Part shown: positions 23,803 through 30,710 of the stretch, piece by piece
Numbering within the stretch: the first letter of the stretch is position 1
Layout of the letters: each line of letters starts with the position of its first letter
Origin: Candidatus Saccharimonadota bacterium
Lineage (GTDB): Bacteria; Patescibacteriota; Saccharimonadia; Saccharimonadales; UBA4665
Length of the DNA: 35,893 nt
Assembly (NCBI GenBank): GCA_027315225.1
Contig: DAHUYJ010000009.1
Span: 1-35,893, forward strand
Reading direction: 5' to 3'
The notes under the pieces: model-generated
What the model was told of the DNA's origin: nothing
Databases searched by the model: none
Seen by the model: the letters and a program-made list of their open reading frames with translations, nothing else
Position numbers and translations under genes: made by a program

Positions 23803-24096
23803 TCAGAGTCCCAGGCTGCCCAGCGCGCCCATCATGGGCTGCATTTTTTCGGCGGCCACCCGTTGGCTCTCGGAAATAGCTTCTTTGATCGCGTCCTCGA
23901 TCCAGCGCTCCAATTGCTCAATGTCGTCAAGGTCTACGCTCTTAGGGTCAATACGGACTTTGCGTATCTTTTGTTCGCCATTAATCTCCACCTGGACGGC
24001 CCCGTCGCCTTTTTCGACCGTAATGGTCATCTTCTGCAGTTCGTTCTGGATCTTCTTCACCCGCATCATCATCTTGGCTTGGTCAAATCGACTCAT
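23803..24096 (-). CDS. YbaB/EbfC family nucleoid-associated protein
   Basis: 97 residues in the usual order of the family: a long N-terminal helix (MSRFDQAKMMMRVKKIQNEL), a beta sheet with the conserved VQVEINGEQKIRKVRIDP core, and a C-terminal helix ending MQPMMGALGSLGL. Members form tweezers-like dimers that bind DNA. The gene precedes recR by 23 nt, the classic ybaB-recR arrangement. The SD GAGGGAG lies just before the ATG, and a TATACT box sits at 24129..24124. Confidence 0.93.
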   Translation of the reverse strand: MSRFDQAKMMMRVKKIQNELQKMTITVEKGDGAVQVEINGEQKIRKVRIDPKSVDLDDIEQLERWIEDAIKEAISESQRVAAEKMQPMMGALGSLGL

Positions 24097-24135
24097 AATT
24101 TCTCCCTCTTTTGTGCTTATTACAGTATAACAATG

Positions 24136-25323
24136 TTAACGGCGGTAACGAAAGATAGTATGCGTAGCCTGGTTGTGCGGCCAGGCTACAAAATATGCCC
24201 GCAGGTTATATATACAGCTTAGAACGACGGCTATCGTTACCAGTCCCAGTCCCAGTCCCCTGGCCAGCGGGTTGGAAGGAAACGTTTGCAGCCATTCCCG
24301 CAACAGGTAAGCAACGCCAGCAGCCGCGGCAACGTACAGAAGCGGTACCAACAGGCTTAACGGTACAGGGCCACCTAGACCGACCAAAGCCGCTCCTATA
24401 ATAGCAAATGCCACCAGCAGGCGGGTTCGGCCGGCGCGCCACCTGGTAGCGTAAAAATATATGCCGATAACACAAGCTGCCAGGGTAAACACATCGAGTA
24501 TCGGTGCTCTCCCCAGCCAAAGATTGGGATATTCAGGACCCCTGATAAACAAGTGCACCGGAACCCCAGCCAAATGCTTCAGGAGCAGGAACGGCTTAGC
24601 CAGACGAGCCGGCCAACCCAGCCACGTCAGCAAACCTCCTGACCGGATGAAATGCAGTATCAATAGCGGCAACCATATGAGCCCAGCTAGAACGTAGAGC
24701 AGGTGCTTCCACCATGGCGAAAAGTGGCGCCATCCTGCAAGCAAAGACGTTCTGCGAAAGTACAGGCTTAAGACTATGAACCAGACCATGCCGGGAATAT
24801 ATAGCAATAGTCCCCAGGCCAACATACTGCCATACCATACAACCGCTTTGTCATGATACTTTTGCAGTAGAGTATATATAAGCAATAAGGTCGGCATTGC
24901 CCACAAATACATTACGTCAAAGCTGGCCAGGCGGCTGACATGCAATGTCCAGGCTGACGTAGCAAACAACACCCCCGTTAATGCGGTTATACGGGTGCTG
25001 TGCCACAGACGGATGAGCCAGGCAAAACTGATAATTGTAAGTGCGCCAAACGCGGCATTCGGCAGACGCGTAAGAGTTTGCCCGTGGTGCGCAAACAGGA
25101 CGAACACCACGGAACGCACCGTCTTGAGCGGAAGATAAAACGGCTCATGGTAAATGCCATGCCAGCCTACAGGCACTGTTGCCGCGCTCACTTCGCCGGC
25201 GCCCAAACCGCCCGTCAAACTGCCCAGCTTGTATAGCAGCAACCAGGCCATCCCTGCAAGTAAAACAATCAGGCCGCTTATGAGTCGTTCGTGCCTGCGC
25301 AAATAGTTCACCAATTTTTGCAT
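24136..25323 (-). CDS. GT39-like polytopic glycosyltransferase/membrane protein
   Basis: A 395-residue protein with about ten hydrophobic segments. The N-terminal pattern resembles the PMT/ArnT (GT-C) family: one TM helix, then an extracytoplasmic loop (GSLTGGLGAGEVSAATVPVG) carrying an acidic residue near position 43, a HGIYHEPFYLPLK stretch, and LTRLPNAAFGALTI, which is the typical RLPsalfg helix. Such enzymes take sugars from polyprenyl-phosphate donors and add them outside the membrane. The usual Asp-Glu pair of the first loop is reduced to a single Glu, so activity is uncertain. A TATAAT box (25340..25335) lies only 12 nt before ATG 25323. Confidence 0.72.
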   Translation of the reverse strand: MQKLVNYLRRHERLISGLIVLLAGMAWLLLYKLGSLTGGLGAGEVSAATVPVGWHGIYHEPFYLPLKTVRSVVFVLFAHHGQTLTRLPNAAFGALTIISFAWLIRLWHSTRITALTGVLFATSAWTLHVSRLASFDVMYLWAMPTLLLIYTLLQKYHDKAVVWYGSMLAWGLLLYIPGMVWFIVLSLYFRRTSLLAGWRHFSPWWKHLLYVLAGLIWLPLLILHFIRSGGLLTWLGWPARLAKPFLLLKHLAGVPVHLFIRGPEYPNLWLGRAPILDVFTLAACVIGIYFYATRWRAGRTRLLVAFAIIGAALVGLGGPVPLSLLVPLLYVAAAAGVAYLLREWLQTFPSNPLARGLGLGLVTIAVVLSCIYNLRAYFVAWPHNQATHTIFRYRR

Positions 25324-25334
25324 GTAATTGCTGT

Positions 25335-25340
25335 ATTATA
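25335..25340 (-). promoter_or_regulatory. -10 box before the GT39-like gene
   Basis: A perfect TATAAT on the minus strand leaves a predicted 5' leader of about 5 nt before ATG 25323. Immediately upstream is a small inverted repeat GCCC-CGAC-GGGC, which may be a weak dnaB terminator or an operator. The -35 region is poor. Confidence 0.45.
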
Positions 25341-25388
25341 GCCCGTCGGGGCGTAAAGTAGCAAAGAAGTCGCTACCTACCTGCGTTA

Positions 25389-26753
25389 CTAAGAAAAGGG
25401 TTCTTTACTGTGGCGGGTTTCGACTGAGCGGAAACGTTGCCGTTCGTTATCAAAGTAAAGCTCTACCCCTCCGGTAGGGCCGTTACGGTGCTTCTTGATA
25501 AAGATATCAGTTAACTTCTTCCGGTCAGTGTCAGGATTATAGTATTCTTCGCGGTAAATGAAAGCTACCACGTCGGCATCCTGCTCGATTGACCCCGATT
25601 CACGCAAGTCGGCCAATTGAGGAATTTGCGGGCTGCGGCTTTCTACGGAGCGGCTCAACTGGCTAAGTGCCAGAACCGGCACATTCAACTCCCGGGCAAC
25701 CCCTTTAAGCCCCCGGGAAATCTCGGATATCTCCTGGACACGGTTACCGTCGCCGCCATAACGGGCAGCGCCGCTCATGAGCTGCAAGTAGTCAACAATA
25801 ATCAGCCCCAGGGAACGCCTATGAGCCTCGCGGCGCGCTTTGGTCCGTAAGTCGCTCACGGTTATGCCTGGAGTGTCATCAATGAAGATAGGCGCTTCGC
25901 TGAGCGTTCCCATGGCATGGCCGATCTTCTCAAAATCCGAGTCAGTCAGATTTCCGGTCCGGAGCGCCCAGGCGTCCACCCCTGACTCCATAGACAGCAG
26001 ACGGTCTACCAGCTGTTCTTTACTCATTTCCAGGCTGAAGATGAGCACCGGCTGTTCGGAGCGGATAGCAATATTATGCGCGAAGTTGAGCGCCAAAGCG
26101 GTTTTGCCCATCGACGGCCGGGCCGCTAAAACTACCAGGTCAGAACGTTGAAAACCGGCCAACGTATTGTCCAGGTCCTGAAAGCCGGTTGGAATGCCCC
26201 TGATCTTCTGTTTGTCCTTATGCAGGTCATCCAGGCGGTCAAAACTTTCCGCCAGAATAGCTTCCAGGCTGATAACATCCTGCTTGATGTGCTGCTGACT
26301 GACCTCAAACAAGCGGCTTTCTGCCATTTCTATCAGCTCATTCAGTCGTTTGGACTCGTCATAGCCGAGGTCGGTTATCTCTTTTGAAGCGGCAATAAGA
26401 CGCCGTCGTATGGCTTTTTGGGCGACTATATCGGCATATTGCTCAACGTGCGAAGCTGTTGGTACGAAGTTAGTCAGCTCTGTCAGGTATGACGCGCCAC
26501 CGATGCTATCCAGATGGCCGCTGTTTTTGAGCTGGTCAGTCAAGGTCAACACATCGATGGCCGCCTGCTGCTCATAGAGGTATAGCATGGCCTTATAAAT
26601 ACGCTCATGGCGCTTTTCAAAGAAATCCGCAGCGTGCACGGAATCGGCAACCTTGACAATCGCGTCGCTGTCAATCAGCAGCGCGCCAAGCAGACTGGCC
26701 TCGGCCTCAGCATTTTGCGGTTGCGGACTGGTAGCGGCAGAAGACGGCTCCAT
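25389..26753 (-). CDS. dnaB: Replicative DNA helicase DnaB
   Basis: A 454-residue hexameric 5'-3' helicase that opens the replication fork. The N-terminal domain (about 12-110) starts NAEAEASLLGALLIDSDAIV. The RecA-like domain has Walker A ARPSMGKTALALNF near 210, Walker B with LGLIIVDYLQLMSG, and LADLRESGSIEQDADVVAFI with the arginine and sensor residues. It ends normally (KHRNGPTGGVELYFDNERQRF). No intein or fusion is seen. The ATG lies 2 nt after the dnaX stop with no separate ribosome site, so translation is likely coupled to dnaX. Confidence 0.96.
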   Translation of the reverse strand: MEPSSAATSPQPQNAEAEASLLGALLIDSDAIVKVADSVHAADFFEKRHERIYKAMLYLYEQQAAIDVLTLTDQLKNSGHLDSIGGASYLTELTNFVPTASHVEQYADIVAQKAIRRRLIAASKEITDLGYDESKRLNELIEMAESRLFEVSQQHIKQDVISLEAILAESFDRLDDLHKDKQKIRGIPTGFQDLDNTLAGFQRSDLVVLAARPSMGKTALALNFAHNIAIRSEQPVLIFSLEMSKEQLVDRLLSMESGVDAWALRTGNLTDSDFEKIGHAMGTLSEAPIFIDDTPGITVSDLRTKARREAHRRSLGLIIVDYLQLMSGAARYGGDGNRVQEISEISRGLKGVARELNVPVLALSQLSRSVESRSPQIPQLADLRESGSIEQDADVVAFIYREEYYNPDTDRKKLTDIFIKKHRNGPTGGVELYFDNERQRFRSVETRHSKEPFS

Positions 26754-26755
26754 AA

Positions 26756-28240
26756 CTATGATTCTAGCAATTCAGCGCCGCCAAAAATATTGCTTATGGT
26801 TGTCAGGCTGCCGTTAGACGGTGTTTCGGTAACCGGCGCGGCCGCCTTGGGCGGTTTGGCTTTGGGGTCATGAACAACCTCAATGCTGACTGTGCGGCCG
26901 GTTATCTCCTGAACAATGGCGGCTAGTTTGTCCCTGTTAGCATTCTCGTTCAAGCGCTTTTGGTGGAACGCGAACGCGAAGGCCAGCTGAAGCGTCCCGG
27001 GCTCCGAAAAATCAGGGCTGGCCATACGTACAACGCCGTACAACGTGTTGTGGCGTTGCTTAAGCGCTTGGAGGACGTCGGGCCAGACGGCCTCTGCAAG
27101 GTCGGTTTGCTCATGGTTATTTTTTGCCTTTCCCGAAATAGGCTCCGGCTTGCTGCCAGTATTCTTGTCTGGTTGGGCTTTGGATCCCGCAGGGTCTTCG
27201 GAAGTTTCGGGAGATGGTGTCGTTGGCCTCGGTCCTTCACCATGCAATTGGGCTTGGGCGGCATCAGGCCGCGGCTGCAAGTGTGCGATTTGCGAGTGGT
27301 ATCGCAGCACGGCAATTTCCAGGAACCTTTCAGGCTCCATAGAGCGGGGCACTTCAATCAGTTCACTCAAAAGCCCGAGTACAGCAACCTCGGGAGCGCT
27401 GCCTTCAGCCAGCTTCGCCCGTAAAATCCGGCCCAGCTGTTTGGCTATAAGCGCTGCCTGGTATCCCTGGTCATAGAGCGCGGCTATGTGCTTCATGAGC
27501 CTGGGCGTATCATTCTGAGCGCTGAGCGTCAGGAGCTCACTTACTGCTTCGGTGGGCGGAATGCCCAGCAACCGGCGAACATCGTCTGGCTCCACTTGGT
27601 CAGCCTGGTTGCCGGCCTGGTCAAGCAAACTGATGCTGTCGCGAAAGCTACCTTCCCCGTGGTCGGCAAGCAGCTCCAGCGCCTCGTCGCTGATCTTGAT
27701 TTCTTCCTGCTGGGCAATCTGTTTAAGCTGTCCGATGAGTTCGCTCTTGCCGACCGGCTTGAAGCTGAAGCGCTGCGTCCGGCTGATAATTGTTTCCGGC
27801 AGCTTGTGGGCATCGGTCGTTGCCAGAATAAATACCACATGGGCCGGCGGCTCTTCCAGTGTCTTGAGCAGCGCGTTAAAAGCCTCCCTGGTCAGCATAT
27901 GCACTTCGTCAATAATGTATACCTTGTACTTGGCGCTGGCCGGCGCTATGTATACTTTTTCCCGCAGTTCTCGAATCTCATCGATACGCCGGTTGCTGGC
28001 GGCATCAATCTCAATAATATCGAGGTGGGACGAATCATCACTGTAAGGCAGCCCGTTAACCTCATGTGCCAAAATCCGGGCGACCGATGTCTTGCCAACC
28101 CCGCGCGGCCCGGTGAACAGGTAAGCGTGGCTGAGGCGTCCCGTTTTGAGCGCCTGCCGCAGCGTTGACGTGATATGCTCCTGTCCGATGACCTCAGACA
28201 GGCTCTTCGGTCTGTGTTTACGATATAGAGCTTGCCCCAT
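26756..28240 (-). CDS. dnaX: DNA polymerase III subunit gamma/tau, lacking the zinc module
   Basis: 494 residues, the clamp-loader motor. Walker A GPRGVGKT (44-51), Walker B YIIDEVH (108-114), sensor-1 LATTDAHKLPETI and the arginine-finger SRTQRF are intact. The four-cysteine zinc module that normally sits between ILA..LNC and DIIEIDAASN is replaced by about 11 residues (NGLPYSDDSSH). A Pro/Ser/Lys-rich linker at about 325-385 leads to a C-terminal domain likely to bind the polymerase. No obvious A-rich slippage site for a short gamma form was noticed. No Shine-Dalgarno sequence stands before ATG 28240. It is coupled to dnaB. Confidence 0.94.
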   Translation of the reverse strand: MGQALYRKHRPKSLSEVIGQEHITSTLRQALKTGRLSHAYLFTGPRGVGKTSVARILAHEVNGLPYSDDSSHLDIIEIDAASNRRIDEIRELREKVYIAPASAKYKVYIIDEVHMLTREAFNALLKTLEEPPAHVVFILATTDAHKLPETIISRTQRFSFKPVGKSELIGQLKQIAQQEEIKISDEALELLADHGEGSFRDSISLLDQAGNQADQVEPDDVRRLLGIPPTEAVSELLTLSAQNDTPRLMKHIAALYDQGYQAALIAKQLGRILRAKLAEGSAPEVAVLGLLSELIEVPRSMEPERFLEIAVLRYHSQIAHLQPRPDAAQAQLHGEGPRPTTPSPETSEDPAGSKAQPDKNTGSKPEPISGKAKNNHEQTDLAEAVWPDVLQALKQRHNTLYGVVRMASPDFSEPGTLQLAFAFAFHQKRLNENANRDKLAAIVQEITGRTVSIEVVHDPKAKPPKAAAPVTETPSNGSLTTISNIFGGAELLES

Positions 28241-28282
28241 GTATCTATTCAGTATGAACTATATCGGCGGAATTATAAAGTT

Positions 28283-28792
28283 CTAGAGCGCGGCTTCCAG
28301 CGCAGCCCATTCGGCTGTGCTGTCGTCTTCGGGAATGTTGACGCTCACCTGATCGCCAGGCTTGGCCTTGAAGTAGGTGACGCTCGCCAGAAGCACACGG
28401 TATTTTTTGCCGCTTACGTCGACGAAGTAATGGCCGTTCTCAAGGGCTAGCGCACCAACAACCTGCTTGCGCGGAATCGGGCCTATTTGCTTGTACATAA
28501 ACGCGCCGTCTTCGGCTATGGTCAACTTAAGAATGTCACCTTGGACCAGCTTGGACTTGCTGGCATAGTTGGCAGGTACCGGGTAGGTCTTGCCGTCTGC
28601 GCCAACCATATTCTGCCCATCAAAAACACCTTCTATTACCTTGCCCAGGGTATCGTCGCGGGCAATTGGCGCTACGCTCTTGTCGTCACCTACTAGGCTG
28701 ATCAATAACTCAGTAGCCGCAGCCAAGCTGGTTTCGGCTTCTTGTATTAAGGCCCGTAGGCGCTTCACTTGTTTATCGGGTACGTCAGGCAT
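28283..28792 (-). CDS. Uncharacterised conserved protein, coiled coil plus beta domain
   Basis: A 169-residue protein from ATG 28792; an in-frame TTG at 28813 is the alternative start. Residues about 5-40 form a helix likely to coil (KQVKRLRALIQEAETSLAAA). The rest looks beta-rich with conserved-looking loops: GVFDGQNMVGADGKTYPVPA, then ASKSKLVQGDILKLTIAEDG and a terminal basic-aromatic core KKYRVLLASVTYFKAKPGDQ. It has no catalytic motif or membrane segment. I have the impression that this type occurs widely in CPR genomes without an assigned role. The layout (coiled coil then beta domain) is reminiscent of GreA but the sequence is not GreA. A promoter at 28868..28840 drives it. Confidence 0.78.
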   Translation of the reverse strand: MPDVPDKQVKRLRALIQEAETSLAAATELLISLVGDDKSVAPIARDDTLGKVIEGVFDGQNMVGADGKTYPVPANYASKSKLVQGDILKLTIAEDGAFMYKQIGPIPRKQVVGALALENGHYFVDVSGKKYRVLLASVTYFKAKPGDQVSVNIPEDDSTAEWAALEAAL

Positions 28793-28839
28793 GTTGTCTG
28801 TCTCTCTTGTCAAGTGTTTATTGGTACACTTTCCTCTTC

Positions 28840-28868
28840 AAATTACCACGAAGTATTCCACATGTCAA
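28840..28868 (-). promoter_or_regulatory. Promoter of the uncharacterised 28283-28792 gene
   Basis: On the minus strand a perfect TTGACA (28868..28863), a 17-nt spacer and TAATTT (28845..28840) precede the gene. The leader of about 40 nt contains an AAGTGT/ACACTT inverted repeat. Confidence 0.45.
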
Positions 28869-28882
28869 AAAACATAGTAACC

Positions 28883-28891
28883 TGTGGATAA
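28883..28891 (-). promoter_or_regulatory. Perfect DnaA-box consensus (TTATCCACA)
   Basis: A second exact DnaA nonamer, reading on the minus strand 14 bp upstream of the TTGACA of the next gene and in the same orientation. It lies between the rplL 3' hairpin and that promoter. Confidence 0.5.
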
Positions 28892-28926
28892 GTAAGAAAG
28901 GCAGTCTCTCCGACCGCCTTTCTTAC
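28892..28926 (-). terminator. rplL 3' hairpin, probable terminator without a U-tract
   Basis: An 11-bp perfect stem (28926..28916 with 28902..28892) with a 13-nt loop begins 17 nt after the rplL stop. A T-run does not follow; the next bases are the DnaA box. It may be a termination, pausing or mRNA-stabilising element. Confidence 0.5.
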
Positions 28927-28943
28927 ACTCTTCTTCGAACCCT

Positions 28944-29363
28944 TTATGCCAGTTCGACGGTTGCGCCGGCCTCTTCGAGGGCCTTTTTGGCGTTTTCGGC
29001 GTCTTCTTTCTTAGCCTTTTCCAGAACGGGCTTTGGGGCGCCGTCGACGACTGCCTTGGCTTCACCCAGGCCTAAACCAGTGATATCCTTGACGGCCTTA
29101 ATGACGGCTACCTTCTGGGCGCCGGCGTCCTTAAGGACGACGTCATATTCGCTCTTCTCTTCTGCGGCCGGAGCGGCTTCGCCGCCTGCCGGAGCCGCAG
29201 AAACGGCGACTGCCGGAGCCGCGGCACTGACACCCCAGTACTCTTCTAAGAATTTGACGAACTTGCTGATCTCCAGCGCCGACATCTTGTCGAGCTCAAC
29301 GACCAGTTTTTCAAACTCTTTGGGAACTTCCACCTTTTCTGCTTTCTTATCTTCTTCTGCCAT
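28944..29363 (-). CDS. rplL: 50S ribosomal protein L7/L12
   Basis: 139 residues, somewhat longer than the usual 120-125. The N-terminal dimerisation helices ([20 protein letters not shown]) are followed by an Ala-rich hinge ([20 protein letters not shown]) and the compact C-terminal domain that recruits translation factors ([20 protein letters not shown], then [15 protein letters not shown]). It binds L10 in the ribosomal stalk. The SD AAGGAG lies before ATG 29363, 23 nt after rplJ. Extra length lies at the N-terminus ([16 protein letters not shown]). Confidence 0.97.
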   Translation of the reverse strand: MAEEDKKAEKVEVPKEFEKLVVELDKMSALEISKFVKFLEEYWGVSAAAPAVAVSAAPAGGEAAPAAEEKSEYDVVLKDAGAQKVAVIKAVKDITGLGLGEAKAVVDGAPKPVLEKAKKEDAENAKKALEEAGATVELA

Positions 29364-29386
29364 GATTAATTCTCCTTAATCGTTAT

Positions 29387-29917
29387 TTATCCGAGTGAGT
29401 CGGCGCGGGCTTGCAAGACGCTCAACACGCCACGCACATTGCCCGACATTACGTTAACAAAGCCGCTGAGCGGAGCCGCGATCGTGCCGACCAGCATGGC
29501 GCGCAGTTGCTCCTTGCTTGGCAGCTCCGCAAGTGCTTTGACATCATCGGCAGCGATAAACCGCCCGTCCGCGTCAATCGCGCCTACGAACTCCAATGTC
29601 GGATGCTGCTTGGCAAAGGCGTGCAAGCTTTGCGCCGGCGCTACTTCGTCCTCGCCGTTAAAAGCGTAGAGCAACATGCCTTGCAGGGCGCTGGTATCAG
29701 TGTCTTTGAACCGGTCATCATCTTTCAGCGCCTGGATAACCAGCCGGTTTTTGACGACTTTGACTTTTGTTCCATTGCCGCGGGCCTCGCGCCGCAAAGA
29801 CTGCAAGGCCTTAACGCCGGTACCTTGGTACTTGGCGACAACCGTCAGCCTGGAAGCACTGAGCAGCTCGCTCACTTCGCTGACAACATCCTGTTTCTGG
29901 GTTTTGGTAAGAGCCAT
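29387..29917 (-). CDS. rplJ: 50S ribosomal protein L10
   Basis: 176 residues, normal for L10. The N-terminal rRNA-binding part begins ALTKTQKQDVVSEVSELL and includes VVAKYQGTGVKALQSLRREA and KVVKNRLVIQAL. The C-terminal helix that binds L7/L12 dimers ends LSVLQARADSLG. It has a strong SD (CGGAGG) before ATG 29917. The upstream gene is not rplA, so the usual rplK-rplA-rplJ-rplL block is interrupted here. It is preceded by a leader of about 155 nt with an attenuator-like hairpin. Confidence 0.97.
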   Translation of the reverse strand: MALTKTQKQDVVSEVSELLSASRLTVVAKYQGTGVKALQSLRREARGNGTKVKVVKNRLVIQALKDDDRFKDTDTSALQGMLLYAFNGEDEVAPAQSLHAFAKQHPTLEFVGAIDADGRFIAADDVKALAELPSKEQLRAMLVGTIAAPLSGFVNVMSGNVRGVLSVLQARADSLG

Positions 29918-30107
29918 ATAGGTCCTCCGAATTATCGGGTTGGCTGTGTTGTAAGACAGGCTATCGACCGTTATTAAACCTGCCTAGTTGTCGTTGCCAA
30001 ACAAAAGCGCCTTCGATCAAGGACCAAAGACGCGCAAACGATCATAAAAGATTGTCTGTACCTAGGCGACATTATCAAGGTATAAAACCCGTCGCTGTCT
30101 CTGGCAA
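29918..30107 (-). promoter_or_regulatory. rplJ promoter and L10-type leader
   Basis: TTGCCA (30107..30102), a 17-nt spacer and TATACC (30084..30079) predict a transcript start near 30072 and a structured leader of about 155 nt. rplJ leaders in other bacteria bind the L10(L12)4 complex for autoregulation. I cannot confirm the kink-turn binding site by eye, so assignment to that RNA family is inferred from position and size. Confidence 0.55.
29999..30033 (-). terminator. Attenuator-like hairpin in the rplJ leader
   Basis: Inside the leader, GCGTCTT (30033..30027) pairs with AAGGCGC (30013..30007, one G-U), followed at once by the T-rich stretch TTTTGTTT (30006..29999). It looks like an intrinsic terminator about 80 nt before rplJ and could be the off-state of an L10-controlled switch. 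Confidence 0.55.
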
Positions 30108-30109
30108 CT

Positions 30110-30430
30110 TCAAGTGGTAATTATAGCAGGCTCTCCGGACTCCGTCAACGGCGGGCTATGCAGCTCGGCTTCTCTTTGCATAGCCAGCTCGCCGGCTTTC
30201 TGCTTAAGGGTCGTGCCTGGCTCAGCTTCAACCTGCCTACGCAGGGCATCCAATTCATCAGTGCTCAGACTCAGGTGTGGTGTACGCGGCTCCACCTTAC
30301 TCTTTGAATCTGTACTGCCGTCTATATACAAGTAGCGTGCCGGGGCGCCCTCCGCCCCTTGCAAAACCGCGCTGCTGCCATTCACCCACAGCAACCGCTT
30401 TTCTTGTACCGGAAATGTTTCCCGACCCAT
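30110..30430 (-). CDS. 106-aa protein of unknown function behind a leader-peptide attenuator
   Basis: A 106-residue soluble protein, unrecognised. The N-terminal third looks beta-rich (KRLLWVNGSSAVLQGAEGAP, then YLYIDGSTDS). The rest is helical and charged (LSTDELDALRRQVEAEPGTT), ending in a probably disordered tail. It has no cysteine, signal peptide or membrane segment. The start is firm: AAAGGAGG stands 5 nt before ATG 30430. A strong intrinsic terminator lies between its promoter and its ribosome site, so expression needs read-through. The rplJ promoter lies just beyond its stop codon. A role in translation-linked regulation is possible but only inferred from context. Confidence 0.75.
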   Translation of the reverse strand: MGRETFPVQEKRLLWVNGSSAVLQGAEGAPARYLYIDGSTDSKSKVEPRTPHLSLSTDELDALRRQVEAEPGTTLKQKAGELAMQREAELHSPPLTESGEPAIITT

Positions 30431-30452
30431 AATTACCTCCTTTAATATAATT

Positions 30453-30478
30453 AAAAACTCCCGCTGTTTAGGCGGGAG
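30453..30478 (-). terminator. Intrinsic terminator (attenuator) upstream of the 106-aa gene
   Basis: A 7-bp perfect GC-rich stem CTCCCGC/GCGGGAG (30478..30472 with 30464..30458), a 7-nt loop and five T (30457..30453) stand only 22 nt before the ATG. No full gene precedes it on this strand; only the 15-codon leader ORF does. Confidence 0.82.
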
Positions 30479-30516
30479 CTGTTTGAACTTGATTTTACAG
30501 GAACAAAAGCTACCCG

Positions 30517-30564
30517 CTATGCTGCGGAAACGACGACCTCAGTGACGAGCTTTGGTTTTTGCAT
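30517..30564 (-). CDS. Putative leaderless leader peptide (15 aa)
   Basis: The ORF encodes MQKPKLVTEVVVSAA followed by TAG. Its ATG lies exactly 7 nt after the -10 box of a TTGACA promoter, so the transcript should begin at the start codon. The last codons contain CCGC, which can pair with GCGGG starting at the stop codon; that GCGGG can alternatively pair with the 5' arm of the following terminator. This is the layout of a ribosome-dependent attenuator. Translation itself is not shown by sequence alone. Confidence 0.5.
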   Translation of the reverse strand: MQKPKLVTEVVVSAA

Positions 30565-30570
30565 GCGTTT

Positions 30571-30599
30571 ATATTCGCACATATGTTGGCGAGTGTCAA
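30571..30599 (-). promoter_or_regulatory. Promoter of the leader-peptide/106-aa gene unit
   Basis: On the minus strand a perfect TTGACA (30599..30594), a 17-nt spacer and GAATAT (30576..30571) predict a transcript start at the ATG of the leader peptide (30564). Confidence 0.55.
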
Positions 30600-30620
30600 A
30601 GATGTTTAATATCGCGCGTC

Positions 30621-30649
30621 TTGACATTTTTTAATATTCAGAGTACTAT
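30621..30649 (+). promoter_or_regulatory. Promoter of the 267-aa orphan gene
   Basis: A perfect TTGACA (30621-30626), a 17-nt spacer and TACTAT (30644-30649) predict a start near 30656 and a leader of about 55 nt. The leader opens with an 11-codon mini-ORF (MGHFNSVTFCI, 30660-30695). Confidence 0.5.
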
Positions 30650-30710
30650 AAAATATTTTATGGGACACTTCAATAGCGTTACTTTTTGTATTTAGTAAGA
30701 CCATAAGAGC

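Noticed and set aside
27480-28170. Long plus-strand ORFs opposite dnaX
   Set aside because: They are shadows of the high-confidence dnaX reading frame, without ribosome sites or domain features.
28866-28926. Possible replication origin because of a DnaA box near dnaX/dnaB
   Set aside because: Only one exact nonamer occurs here; no cluster, AT-rich unwinding region, dnaA or dnaN is present.
30517-30564. The short ORF ending SAA-stop resembled a tmRNA tag
   Set aside because: No tRNA-like ends, T-arm or CCA are found around it, and a promoter and terminator fit a short leader much better.
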